A DNA stretch of 8,386 bases from Bacillota bacterium (GTDB lineage Bacteria; Bacillota_E; JAJZYS01; JAJYTV01), in contig JAJZVM010000175.1 in assembly GCA_021845645.1 (NCBI GenBank), forward strand, positions 1 through 8,386, in the 5' to 3' direction. The notes under the pieces are model-generated. The model was not told where the DNA came from, did not search any database, and saw only the letters and a list, made by a program, of their open reading frames with translations. Below are positions 1 through 7,367 of the stretch, piece after piece. A program made the position numbers and the translations under genes. Every line of letters begins with the position of its first letter. The stretch's first letter is position 1.

Positions 1-404
1 TCGCCCTGCCCGTCATCACGATCGTGATCGCCACGGTGGCCTTCTGGGGACGGTTCATGCGCTCCTCGGTCGTCGAGACGCTGATCCAGGACTACATCCG
101 CACGGCGCGCGCCAAGGGCGTCACGGAATACGTGGTGCTGCTGCGCCACGCGTTCCGCAATTCGCTCCTGCCGCTGATCACCCTGATCGGCTTCTCGATC
201 CCCGGGCTCTTTGCAGGTGCCCTGATGGTCGAGATGGTGTTCAACTACCCAGGCCTCGGGCTGCTGTTCTGGCAGGCCGCCCTGCAGCGGGACTATCCGA
301 TCGCCTTCGGCATCACGCTGATCATCGGCATCCTGACGATCCTCGGCAACCTGCTGGCGGACCTGCTCTACGCCGTCGCCGACCCGCGCATCCGCTACAA
401 CTGA
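1..404 (+). CDS. ABC transporter permease, DppB/OppB type (3' part)
   Basis: This is the C-terminal part, about 134 residues, of an inner-membrane permease for dipeptides, oligopeptides or similar solutes such as nickel or glutathione. The gene starts before the window, and the reading frame is open from position 3. Visible features are the cytoplasmic coupling loop (DYIRTARAKG followed by LLRHAFRNSLLP), which in this family contacts the ATPase subunits, then two hydrophobic segments, the B-type signature FNYPGLGLLFWQAALQRDYP, and the usual ending DLLYAVADPRIRY before the TGA stop. The FNYPGLG...RDYP signature separates B-type from C-type (DppC/OppC) permeases. The substrate cannot be told from this part. 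It is the last gene of its transcription unit in this direction: no dppC-like gene follows, and the next gene is convergent lpdA. The partner permease must lie upstream or elsewhere. Confidence 0.93.
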   Translation, partial: ALPVITIVIATVAFWGRFMRSSVVETLIQDYIRTARAKGVTEYVVLLRHAFRNSLLPLITLIGFSIPGLFAGALMVEMVFNYPGLGLLFWQAALQRDYPIAFGITLIIGILTILGNLLADLLYAVADPRIRYN

Positions 405-417
405 GCGACGCGGCAGA

Positions 418-449
418 ACACCCGGCAGACCTCGCGGTCTGCCGGGTGT
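418..449. terminator. Perfect 14-bp hairpin between convergent genes, likely bidirectional terminator
   Basis: The arm ACACCCGGCAGACC (418-431) is followed by a TCGC loop and its exact reverse complement (436-449). It begins 13 bp after the permease stop and lies 32 bp after the lpdA stop on the other strand, so it can end transcripts from both sides. Neither flank carries a good T-run (CTCGTT on the plus side, TCTGCC on the minus side). It is therefore a strong hairpin without a canonical U-tract. Terminator function is inferred from position and stem strength. Confidence 0.75.
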
Positions 450-481
450 CTCGTTGCGCGCTGACGCCGGCGAGGCGACCG

Positions 482-1888
482 TCAGCGTCCGAAGTAGTGC
501 GTAGCGTGGCCAAGGATGCCTTCCGCGGCCTCCATGACGGTCTCGGAGAGCGTGGGATGCGGGTGGATGGTGCGGGCGAGATCCTCGGCCACGGCGCCCA
601 GCTCGATGGCGAGCGTGCCTTCCGCGATCAGTTCGCCTGCCCCGGGGCCGGTGATGCCGACGCCCAGCACGCGCCCGCTCGCACGCTCGGCGATGACTTT
701 GGTCAGACCATCGCTGCGGCCCACCGACGCGGCGCGCCCGGACGCGCCCCACGGAAAGCGCCCGACCTGCACATCGATGCCCCGCTCCTTCGCCTCGGCC
801 TCGCTGAGCCCGGTCCAGGCGATCTCCGGGTCGGTGAACACCACAGCGGGGATGGCGGCCGGGTCGAAGGCGCTCGCCCGGCCGGCGATCGCCTCGGCCG
901 CGACGCGGCCTTCGTACGATGCCTTGTGGGCCAGCATCGGCTGGCCCGCGACGTCGCCGATGGCGTAGATGTGCGGCAGGGCGGTGCGCCGCTGCGCGTC
1001 GACCTGGAGGAAGCCGCCGGGGCCGGGCGCGATGCCGAGCGCGTCCAGGCCGATGCCGCCGGTCTGCGGCGCACGTCCGACCGACGCCAGAAGACGGTCG
1101 CAGGACAGCACCTCCTCGGCGCCGTCCTTGCCCTTGAGGGTGGCTCTGAGCCCGTCGCCCTCCTTTGCCAGGCTGACGACGCTGGTGTCGAACAGCAGGC
1201 GCGCCCTGCCCTTGAGGCGCTGCGTTAGGGGGCGCACGAGTTCGGGGTCGGCCCCCGGCAAGAGGCCGCCGGTCACCTCGACGAGCGTCACCTCGGAGCC
1301 GAGGGCCAGGTAGACCGAAGCCAGCTCGACGCCGATGTAGCCGCCACCTAGGACGAGCAGGCGACGGGGGGCCTCGCGCAGTTCGAGGGCGGCTGTCGAG
1401 TCCCAGACGAGGCCTTCGAAGCCCTGCAGCACATCGAGCGTGCGCGGCAGGGAGCCGGTGGCGATGATCGCGTGCTCGAAGCGGACCTCCTGCATACTCC
1501 CGTCCTGCAGCGTGACCTCGAGGCTGTGCTGGCCCGCGAAGCGGCCCTTTCCCTGCAGATAGGCGATCTTGCGCTGGCCTGCGAGCTGGCCGAGCCCGCC
1601 GGTCAGCTTCTGGACGACCGCGTCCTTGTGCCGACGCAGTCCTGGGAGATCGATGGCCGGCGCGCCGAAGGCCACACCGAACGCTTTGGCCTCCTCCGCC
1701 TCGCGCACGAGCCGTGCGACGTGCAGGAGCGTCTTCGACGGGATGCAGCCGCGGTAGAGGCAGACACCACCTGGATTCGGCGCATCGTCGATGAGCGTCA
1801 CCCGCAGTCCGAGGTCCGCGCTTGCGAATGCCGCGGCGTAGCCGCCGGGGCCGCCGCCCAGCACGGCGACAGCTGTTTCGATGGCCAT
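482..1888 (-). CDS. lpdA: Dihydrolipoyl dehydrogenase (E3 of pyruvate dehydrogenase)
   Basis: This cytoplasmic FAD enzyme reoxidises the dihydrolipoyl group on E2 and passes the electrons to NAD+. At 468 residues it is full length (family about 460-480). The N-terminal FAD-binding GGGPGG is at residues 11-16. The redox-active disulfide is C43/C48 in GGVCLYRGCIPSK. The NAD-binding Rossmann motif GGGYIGVE is near 181-188, with an acidic E204 at the end of the second strand, consistent with NAD+ rather than NADP+. The second FAD motif AIGDV is at 309-313 and is followed by MLAHKASYEG. The C-terminal dimer interface carries the catalytic pair H444/E449 in HPHPTLSE. The ATG start is preceded by GGAGG inside the end of aceF, and only 2 bp separate the two genes, so it is co-transcribed and probably translationally linked. 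Its operon position makes it the PDH E3, though such an enzyme can also serve 2-oxoglutarate dehydrogenase or glycine cleavage. Confidence 0.97.
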   Translation of the reverse strand: MAIETAVAVLGGGPGGYAAAFASADLGLRVTLIDDAPNPGGVCLYRGCIPSKTLLHVARLVREAEEAKAFGVAFGAPAIDLPGLRRHKDAVVQKLTGGLGQLAGQRKIAYLQGKGRFAGQHSLEVTLQDGSMQEVRFEHAIIATGSLPRTLDVLQGFEGLVWDSTAALELREAPRRLLVLGGGYIGVELASVYLALGSEVTLVEVTGGLLPGADPELVRPLTQRLKGRARLLFDTSVVSLAKEGDGLRATLKGKDGAEEVLSCDRLLASVGRAPQTGGIGLDALGIAPGPGGFLQVDAQRRTALPHIYAIGDVAGQPMLAHKASYEGRVAAEAIAGRASAFDPAAIPAVVFTDPEIAWTGLSEAEAKERGIDVQVGRFPWGASGRAASVGRSDGLTKVIAERASGRVLGVGITGPGAGELIAEGTLAIELGAVAEDLARTIHPHPTLSETVMEAAEGILGHATHYFGR

Positions 1889-1890
1889 GA

Positions 1891-3234
1891 CTAGCCCTCC
1901 AATGCCATGCGGAATGGCGACTCGAGGATCTCGCAGATGTAGCGCAAAAAACGCGCGGCATCGGCGCCGTCGATCAGCCTGTGGTCGTAGGAGAGCGCGA
2001 GCGGCAGCATGGTGCGCGCCTCGAAGCCTGTGCCGCTCAAGCGGGCCACCTGCTTCTGGCGCGCGACGCCCAAGATGGCGGCCTCGGGCCAGTTGACGAT
2101 GGGCGTGAAGCCCGTGCCGCCGATGCCGCCGAGGTTGGAGATGGAGAAGCCGCCGCCTTGCATGTCGTCGAGCGTCAGCTTGCCCGCTCGGGCGCGTTGC
2201 GCCGTCTCGCCGAGCTCGAGAGAGAGGTCGGCGATGCTCTTGCGGTCGGCGTCGCGCACCACAGGCACCAGCAGGCCGCGGTCCGTGTCGACCGCGACGC
2301 CGATGTGGACGTAGTCGCGGAACACGATCTCACCGCTCTGCAGGTCGAGGCTGGCGTTGAACTGAGGGTAGCGCCTGAGGGCGAGCGCCGTCACCTTGAG
2401 CAGGATCGCGGTTACGGTCAGCTTGCCGCCGCGCGACGCCACGATGTCGCCATGGCGGTGGCGCAGGGACTCGAGCTCCGTGATGTCCGCCTCGTCGAAC
2501 TGGGTCACCTGCGGCACGTTGGGCCAGCTCTGGCCGAGATGCTGCGCCGTCGCCCGCCGCACGGCGGACGCCGGTTGGCGGTGGACGGGACCGAAGCGTG
2601 AAAGGTCCGGCAGCGCAAGCGTTGCGGGGCCCCTGCCAGGACCCTGCAGGCGGCCTTGGGCCTGGCGCACGAACGCCTTGACGTCCGTGATCGAGATGCG
2701 GCCGCCAGGGCCGCTGCCCGTGACTCCGGTCAGGTCCACGCCGAGTTCGCGCGCGAAACGGCGCACCGACGGCGCGGCAGGCACCCCAAGGCCGGCCGTC
2801 GGCCGGGTGGGCCCTTGGGAGGCCTGTGGAACCTCGGCAGCGGGTGCCTGTGGAGCGGCCGTTTCGTGCTGCGCCACGGGGGCGGGGGCCAGTGCGGCAG
2901 GCTGCGCCGGCTGCTCCGGCGCAGCGGCCTCGGGGGACGGGGGAGCGGCGGCGGCAGTCGCCCCGGCCTCCCGGGTCGGCGCCGGCGCTGCTCCTGCCGC
3001 CTCGGCGAGCGTGAGCACGAGCGTGCCCTCGCCGATATCCTGCCCTGGCTGCACATGCACGGCGGTCACGGTGCCGGCTACGGTTGCGGGCACCTCGACG
3101 ACCGCCTTTTCGGTCTCCACTTCGAGCACGGACTGGTCGACGGCCACCTGGTCGCCCGCCTGAACGAGGACCTTTGCGACGGAGCCGGTGGCGTCGCCCT
3201 CGGCGAGCTTGGGCAGACGGAATTCAAGCGGCAT
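1891..3234 (-). CDS. aceF: Dihydrolipoamide acetyltransferase (E2 of pyruvate dehydrogenase)
   Basis: This is the E2 core of the PDH complex. It takes the acetyl group from E1 on a lipoyl arm and moves it to CoA. Domains in order: one lipoyl domain (about residues 2-78) with the lipoylated lysine K43 in ETEKAVVEVP; a long Ala/Pro-rich flexible linker (about 80-147); a peripheral subunit-binding domain (about 152-190, APSVRRFARELGVDL...GPGGRI); a second linker; and the catalytic acyltransferase domain (about 215-447). The active site is H418 and D422 in SYDHRLIDG. The usual SISNLGGIGGTGFTPIVN stretch lies near 364-381. At 447 residues with one lipoyl domain it is shorter than E. coli AceF (three lipoyl domains, about 630 residues), which is common outside the enterobacteria. 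The ATG is preceded by AGGAAG about 9 bp upstream, and 29 bp separate it from aceE. Pairing with an AceE-type E1 supports pyruvate as substrate rather than a branched-chain keto acid or 2-oxoglutarate. Confidence 0.96.
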   Translation of the reverse strand: MPLEFRLPKLAEGDATGSVAKVLVQAGDQVAVDQSVLEVETEKAVVEVPATVAGTVTAVHVQPGQDIGEGTLVLTLAEAAGAAPAPTREAGATAAAAPPSPEAAAPEQPAQPAALAPAPVAQHETAAPQAPAAEVPQASQGPTRPTAGLGVPAAPSVRRFARELGVDLTGVTGSGPGGRISITDVKAFVRQAQGRLQGPGRGPATLALPDLSRFGPVHRQPASAVRRATAQHLGQSWPNVPQVTQFDEADITELESLRHRHGDIVASRGGKLTVTAILLKVTALALRRYPQFNASLDLQSGEIVFRDYVHIGVAVDTDRGLLVPVVRDADRKSIADLSLELGETAQRARAGKLTLDDMQGGGFSISNLGGIGGTGFTPIVNWPEAAILGVARQKQVARLSGTGFEARTMLPLALSYDHRLIDGADAARFLRYICEILESPFRMALEG

Positions 3235-3263
3235 AGGGCGGGCTTCCTTTCACGGATGACGCT

Positions 3264-5933
3264 TCAGGACTCGAGCGCCGCCGGCCGGGCGGCGTCGATC
3301 TCGAGCGCGCGCCTCGCGCGCGCCGCGACGCTCTTCGGCAGACCGCCCTCGCGCACGAGGGCGGAAATGGCGGCGTAGGCAATGTGGCGGCGGTCCACCT
3401 CGAAGAAGTCGCGCAGCGTCGCGCGATCCTCGCTGCGGCCGAACCCGTCGGTGCCGAGGGAGATGAACGTGCCCGGCACGAAGCGGGCGATCGAGTCGGG
3501 CAGCGCGCGGACGTAGTCCGACGCCGCGACGACGGGCCCCCCGTCTGGGCCGAGGCACCGTGCCACATAGGGCTCCACGGCCGGCTGCTCGGGGTGCAGG
3601 ACGCTCAGGCGCTCCGCCGCGATCGCGTCGCGGTACAGCTCCTTGTAGCTCGTGACGCTGTAGACGTCGGCAGCGACGCCGTAGTCCTTGAGGATTTCCT
3701 GCGCAGCCAGGGCCTCGCGCAAAATGGGTCCCGAGCCCAGCAGACGGGCCTGGGCCTTCGGCTTCGCAAGCTCGGCCCGACGGAAGCGGTACATGCCACG
3801 GACGATGCCGTCCGCGACGCCTTCGGGCATGGATGCCTGTTCGTAGCTTTCGTTGCCCACCGTGATGTAGTAGAAGACGGGCTTCTGCTCCTCGAACATC
3901 TCTCTCAGGCCGTGGCGGACGATCTCCGCGATCTCGTAGGCGAAGGCGGGGTCGTAGGCCCTCAGGTTCGGCACCGGGTAGGCCAGGAGGTGCGAGTTGC
4001 CGTCCTGGTGCTGCAGGCCCTCGCCCTGCAGCTGCGTGCGGCCGGAGAGCCCGCCGACCAGGAAGCCGCGCGCCCTCAGCTCGCCTGCGGCCCAGACGAG
4101 ATCGCCGATGCGCTGCAGCCCGAAGTTCGAGTAGAACCAGAAGAAGGGCACGAGCTCCACGCCGTGCGTGTAGCTGGACGTCGCTGCCGCGATGAACGAG
4201 GCCATCGCGCCGGACTCCGTGATGCCCTCCTCGAGCACCTGTCCGTCCTTCGCCTCCTTGTACGGCAGCAGGGTCGCGCGGTCGACCGGCTCGTAGAGCT
4301 GGCCGACGGGCGAATAGATGCCGAACTGCCGGAAGAAGCCCTCCATGCCGAAGGTGCGCGCCTCATCGGGAATGATCGGCACGATGCGCCGGCCGATCTC
4401 GGGATCGCGCATCAGGCTGCCCAGTAGGCGCACCGTGACCATCGTCGTGCTGGCGGGGCGGTCCGAACCGTCCTTGAACTCGGCAAACGCCTTCGGGTCG
4501 GCGGGGGGCAGCGGCGCCGGCGGGCCCTGGCGGGCCGGCAGGAAGCCGCCGAGCGCTTCGCGGCGCTGGCGCAGGTAGGCCATGGCCGGCGCATCCTGCG
4601 GCGGACGGTAGAAGGGCGCCTGCATCGCCTCCTCGTCGCTCAAGGGCAGGGCGGTGACGTTGCGCAGCAGGATGAGCTGCTGGTCCGACAGGTTCTTCTG
4701 CTCGTGCGTGACATTGCGGCCGGCCACTTCCGCGCCGAGGCCGTAGCCCTTGACGCTTTGCGCCAGGATCGCGGTCGGGCGGCCGCGTTCGGCGAGCGCC
4801 CGCTGGTAGGCGGCGTGGACCTTGACCGGGTCGTGCCCGCCCATGCGCAGGGCGCCAAGTTCCCTGTCCGAGAAGTGCGAGGCCAGTTCCTTGAGGTACG
4901 GGTCATTGAAGAGGTGCTCGCGCATGTAGGCGGCGCCCTCGACGGTGTACTTCTGGAGCTCGCCGTCCACGAGCTCGCCGAGGCGTTCGGCGAGGCGCCC
5001 CCGCGTGTCGCGGGCGAACAGCCGGTCCCACTCGCCGCCCCAGAGCACCTTGATCACATTCCAGCCGGAGCCGCGGAAGAAGCCCTCGAGCTCCTGCACC
5101 ACCTTGCTGTTGCCGCGCACGGGCCCGTCCAGGCGCTGCAGGTTGCAGTTGACGACGAAGGTGAGGTTGTCGAGGCCCTCACGCGACGCAAGCCTGGCCG
5201 CGCCAAGCGCTTCGGCCTCGTCGATCTCGCCGTCGCCGAGAAAGGCCCAGACATGGGTCTGCGACGTGTCTTTGAGGCCGCGCGCATCGAGATAGCGGTT
5301 GAGGCGCGCCTGGTAGATGGCCTGGAGCGGCCCGAGACCGAGCGAGACGGTGGGGAACTGCCAGAAGTCCGGCATCAGCCAGGGATGCGGGTAGGAGGAA
5401 AGACCGCCGCCCGGCTGCAGCTCACGGCGGAAATGGTCGAGCTGCGTCTCGGACAGGCGCCCCTCGAGGAAGGCGCGGGCATAGTTGCCCGGAGCGGAAT
5501 GGCCCTGGAAGTAGACCTGGTCGCCCTGCCGGCCATCTTCGCCGGGGCCGCGGAAGAAGTGGTTCTGTCCGACCTCGTAGAGCGTCGCGATCGATGCGAA
5601 CGAGGAGAGGTGTCCGCCGATGCCGTCGACGCGTCGGTTGGCGCGTACGACCATGGCCGCGGCGTTCCAGCGGACGAGCGCCTCGATGCGCGCCTCGAGT
5701 TCGAGGTCGCCTGGGTAAGGCTGCTGCGCCGAGACCGGGATCGTGTTGATGTACGGCGTCGTCGGCACCGGTGCGACCTCGATGCCCTCCTGCTCCGCGC
5801 GAATGCGCAGGCGGCGCAGGATGCGCTCGACGCGCGAGGGATCGCCCTGCTTCAGGACGTAGTCAAGCGAGTCGAGCCACTCCTGCAGTTCGACCTCGAC
5901 TTCGCTGTCGTCGTTGCGGAATTCTGTCGCCAT
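3264..5933 (-). CDS. aceE: Pyruvate dehydrogenase E1 component, homodimeric type
   Basis: This thiamine-diphosphate enzyme decarboxylates pyruvate and acetylates the lipoyl group of E2. It commits pyruvate to acetyl-CoA. At 889 residues it matches E. coli AceE (887) almost end to end. Visible motifs are YINTIP near 61-66; GGH (H108) and YFQGHSAPG (H145) at the active site; the ThDP/Mg2+ motif GDGE (233-236) through NCNLQ (262-266); H410 in NVTHEQKN, equivalent to E. coli H407; DEARTFGMEG near 523-532; E573 in GITESGA, equivalent to the cofactor-activating glutamate E571; and H642 in GEGLQHQDGNSH. The start is the ATG at 5931-5933, preceded by GGGAGG with a 12-bp spacer. A TTG ten codons upstream is in frame, but that GGGAGG lies downstream of it and so could not serve it. 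It is the first gene of the aceE-aceF-lpdA operon. The operon promoter must lie in 5934-6166, where I see no clear sigma-70 boxes. Confidence 0.97.
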   Translation of the reverse strand: MATEFRNDDSEVEVELQEWLDSLDYVLKQGDPSRVERILRRLRIRAEQEGIEVAPVPTTPYINTIPVSAQQPYPGDLELEARIEALVRWNAAAMVVRANRRVDGIGGHLSSFASIATLYEVGQNHFFRGPGEDGRQGDQVYFQGHSAPGNYARAFLEGRLSETQLDHFRRELQPGGGLSSYPHPWLMPDFWQFPTVSLGLGPLQAIYQARLNRYLDARGLKDTSQTHVWAFLGDGEIDEAEALGAARLASREGLDNLTFVVNCNLQRLDGPVRGNSKVVQELEGFFRGSGWNVIKVLWGGEWDRLFARDTRGRLAERLGELVDGELQKYTVEGAAYMREHLFNDPYLKELASHFSDRELGALRMGGHDPVKVHAAYQRALAERGRPTAILAQSVKGYGLGAEVAGRNVTHEQKNLSDQQLILLRNVTALPLSDEEAMQAPFYRPPQDAPAMAYLRQRREALGGFLPARQGPPAPLPPADPKAFAEFKDGSDRPASTTMVTVRLLGSLMRDPEIGRRIVPIIPDEARTFGMEGFFRQFGIYSPVGQLYEPVDRATLLPYKEAKDGQVLEEGITESGAMASFIAAATSSYTHGVELVPFFWFYSNFGLQRIGDLVWAAGELRARGFLVGGLSGRTQLQGEGLQHQDGNSHLLAYPVPNLRAYDPAFAYEIAEIVRHGLREMFEEQKPVFYYITVGNESYEQASMPEGVADGIVRGMYRFRRAELAKPKAQARLLGSGPILREALAAQEILKDYGVAADVYSVTSYKELYRDAIAAERLSVLHPEQPAVEPYVARCLGPDGGPVVAASDYVRALPDSIARFVPGTFISLGTDGFGRSEDRATLRDFFEVDRRHIAYAAISALVREGGLPKSVAARARRALEIDAARPAALES

Positions 5934-5945
5934 GCTGTTTTCAGA

Positions 5946-5951
5946 CCTCCC
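5946..5951 (-). promoter_or_regulatory. Ribosome binding site of aceE
   Basis: On the minus strand this reads GGGAGG, 12 nt before the ATG at 5933. It decides the start, since the TTG at 5963 is upstream of it. The spacer is longer than the usual 5-9 nt. The site lies next to and partly inside short inverted repeats (GGTCTG/CAGACC arms at 5942-5947 and 5972-5977; CCCT/AGGG closer in), so it may be partly folded in the mRNA leader. Confidence 0.6.
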
Positions 5952-6080
5952 TGAGAGGGTCAATGGCTGAGGGTCTGGGCCTTCTCATCATCTGCGCGGC
6001 AGGGGGCCGCGATGCGCTCGGTCCAGTCCCGCCCGTGCGTCCCGCCGATGAGCATAGCGCATCTTTGGACTGGAAGACAG

Positions 6081-6109
6081 TTCATCGCGCACCAAATGGA
6101 CGTGATGAA
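6081..6109. promoter_or_regulatory. Imperfect dyad in the divergent aceE / flavoprotein intergenic region
   Basis: The 233-bp region 5934-6166 separates aceE (minus) from the flavoprotein gene (plus) and must carry both promoters. Within it, TTCATC (6081-6086) and GATGAA (6104-6109) are exact inverted repeats around a 17-bp centre, and further matching pairs continue inward (9 of 14 positions complementary). A second, looser pair, TTTGG (6064-6068) and CCAAA (6092-6096), overlaps it. This size and symmetry fit a dimeric regulator site. Nothing identifies the protein; it does not match the E. coli PdhR consensus as a full site. Chance occurrence is possible. Confidence 0.3.
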
Positions 6110-6166
6110 TGGTACCGTGTGGCCTATACGACCCCCACCCTATGGACAGGTCGGGAAGGGAGCGGT

Positions 6167-7240
6167 ATGAAGGAAGGCATGGAACAAGCACCTGCGGATA
6201 CGTTCATCTACGATGTTGCAGTGATCGGCGCCGGTCCGGCCGGCGTGCAGGCCGCCATCTCGGCCTGGCACCAGGGACGCAGGGTGCTCGTGCTGGACGC
6301 CGGGGCCGTCAGCCAGCGCAAGGGTCGCGCGTACTGGGCGAAGTCCGTCGCCATCGAGGACGCACCGGGTCTGCCGCCGCTCACGGGCCCCAAACTGAGG
6401 CGGCAATTGCACGGCCTGCTGACGAGCCGCGCGTCGGGCGAAGCGGCACAGCCGCGCATCGCTCTTGTCGGCGCCTACGTGCTGCAGATGCGGCGCGAGG
6501 GGGATGTCTTCGCGGTCGTCGCATCGCTAGGGCCGCTCAGGCACGGCGCTGTCGAGAGCCTGGCCACCTTCCGGGCGCGCCGCGTGGTCATCGCATCCGG
6601 TTTCGAGGATGGCTGGCCCGAGATCGAGGTGGAGCCCGGGCAGCGCATGCTCGAGCGCCACCGTACGGCCTTCCGCTACGCCGGCAACGAAAACGGCTGG
6701 CACCTCTGCATCCGCTGCGACGGCCACCTGCACCGCGGCGGCCATTTCGCCCTGCTCGGCGTGGGCGACAGCATCTACGAGGCCAGTCTCGGCGCGCAGG
6801 ACTTCACGAGCCGGATCACGATCCTGACGAACGGTCGCCCGCACGGCCTGAGCGATGCGCAGCTGAGGCAGGCAGGGCAGCGCGAACTGTGCATCGACAC
6901 GCGCCCCATCGCGCGTCACCTGGGCGAGGGCACGCTATTGCAGAGCGTCGTCTTCACGGACGGCGAGGAGCTCCGCGCGGACGGCTTCCTGGTCGACGAG
7001 GGGCTGACGCCGAATACGCAGTTTCTCGCGGAGTTCAAGTTGGCGCGGAACGCGGACGGACTGCTGCGGACCGGGGAGGACGGAGCCGCCCTCAGGGCCG
7101 ACGGCCAGCCGGAACCGGGCCTTTATGTCGCAGGGGACCTCGTCGCGGGCCAGCGCAAGCTGATCGCGGCCGCCATGGCGTCCGGCCAGGATGCGGGGCT
7201 CGGTGCGTCCGACTCCCTGCGGGAGTGGCAGGAACCCTAG
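6167..7240 (+). CDS. Thioredoxin-reductase-like FAD-dependent oxidoreductase
   Basis: This is a class-II pyridine nucleotide-disulfide oxidoreductase of the thioredoxin reductase fold, 357 residues against about 320 for TrxB. Visible features are the N-terminal FAD motif VIGAGPAG (19-26); VIASG (141-145), matching the usual ATG turn; the redox disulfide motif C181-I-R-C184-D-G; the second nucleotide-binding motif LGVGDSIYEA (197-206); and the C-terminal FAD motif GLYVAGD (318-324) followed by KLIAAAMASGQDAG. The TrxB motif HRR, which binds the NADPH 2'-phosphate, is replaced by TNGRP after the second-domain strand (about 221-225). The electron donor may therefore not be NADPH. I chose the ATG at 6167 because AAGGGAG lies 4 bp upstream; the ATG at 6179 with its own AAGGA is the alternative. 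It is transcribed divergently from aceE and precedes the formate dehydrogenase by 127 bp. The substrate is unknown. It could be a true thioredoxin reductase, a ferredoxin-linked relative, or a specialised partner of the neighbouring enzyme. Confidence 0.88.
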   Translation: MKEGMEQAPADTFIYDVAVIGAGPAGVQAAISAWHQGRRVLVLDAGAVSQRKGRAYWAKSVAIEDAPGLPPLTGPKLRRQLHGLLTSRASGEAAQPRIALVGAYVLQMRREGDVFAVVASLGPLRHGAVESLATFRARRVVIASGFEDGWPEIEVEPGQRMLERHRTAFRYAGNENGWHLCIRCDGHLHRGGHFALLGVGDSIYEASLGAQDFTSRITILTNGRPHGLSDAQLRQAGQRELCIDTRPIARHLGEGTLLQSVVFTDGEELRADGFLVDEGLTPNTQFLAEFKLARNADGLLRTGEDGAALRADGQPEPGLYVAGDLVAGQRKLIAAAMASGQDAGLGASDSLREWQEP

Positions 7241-7356
7241 GCGGACGGTTTTTACCGCCGACGGTAGGAGAGCGGCGTCGCCCGGACGAATTGAATAACT
7301 GAATGAAGGATGGCGAAGCGACGCTGTTCGCGTTCATGTAGGCCGCGAGCCATCTT

Positions 7357-7362
7357 AGGAGG
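7357..7362 (+). promoter_or_regulatory. Ribosome binding site deciding the formate dehydrogenase start
   Basis: A full AGGAGG with a 5-nt spacer (TGGGC) leads to GTG at 7368. The in-frame GTG at 7362 overlaps this site and cannot use it, and the ATG at 7374 would be 11 nt away. GTG 7368 is therefore the best start. The 127-bp gap before it (7241-7367) has stops in all three frames, a weak CGGT/ACCG hairpin just after the flavoprotein stop (7246-7257), and no convincing promoter. Confidence 0.75.
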
Positions 7363-7367
7363 TGGGC

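Noticed and set aside
446..1228. 260-residue plus-strand frame opposite lpdA
   Set aside because: It is antisense to conserved LpdA motifs, has a low-complexity Arg/Ala/Gly-rich translation, and its start would overlap the terminator stem.
4704..5954. 416-residue open frame on the plus strand opposite aceE
   Set aside because: It lies wholly antisense to a protein that matches AceE end to end. Its translation has no recognisable motif. Long antisense frames are expected in GC-rich coding DNA.
6102..6130. Possible sigma-70 promoter for the flavoprotein (GTGATG, 17 bp, TATACG)
   Set aside because: Only three and four of six positions match the consensus boxes. This is too weak to annotate in a 233-bp region.
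5771..6166. Upstream in-frame extension of the flavoprotein gene into aceE
   Set aside because: The extra 132 residues are antisense to the start of aceE and unlike any oxidoreductase N-terminus. The FAD motif begins just after the ATG at 6167, which has its own ribosome binding site.
7246..7257. CGGT-TTTT-ACCG hairpin after the flavoprotein stop as a terminator
   Set aside because: The stem has only four pairs, and the T-run is in the loop rather than after the stem. It does not look like an intrinsic terminator.
7311..7331. Possible sigma-54 promoter before the formate dehydrogenase, as in E. coli fdhF
   Set aside because: The TGGC at 7311 is not followed by GC at the required 10-bp distance (CT is found instead), so the invariant GG-N10-GC core is missing.
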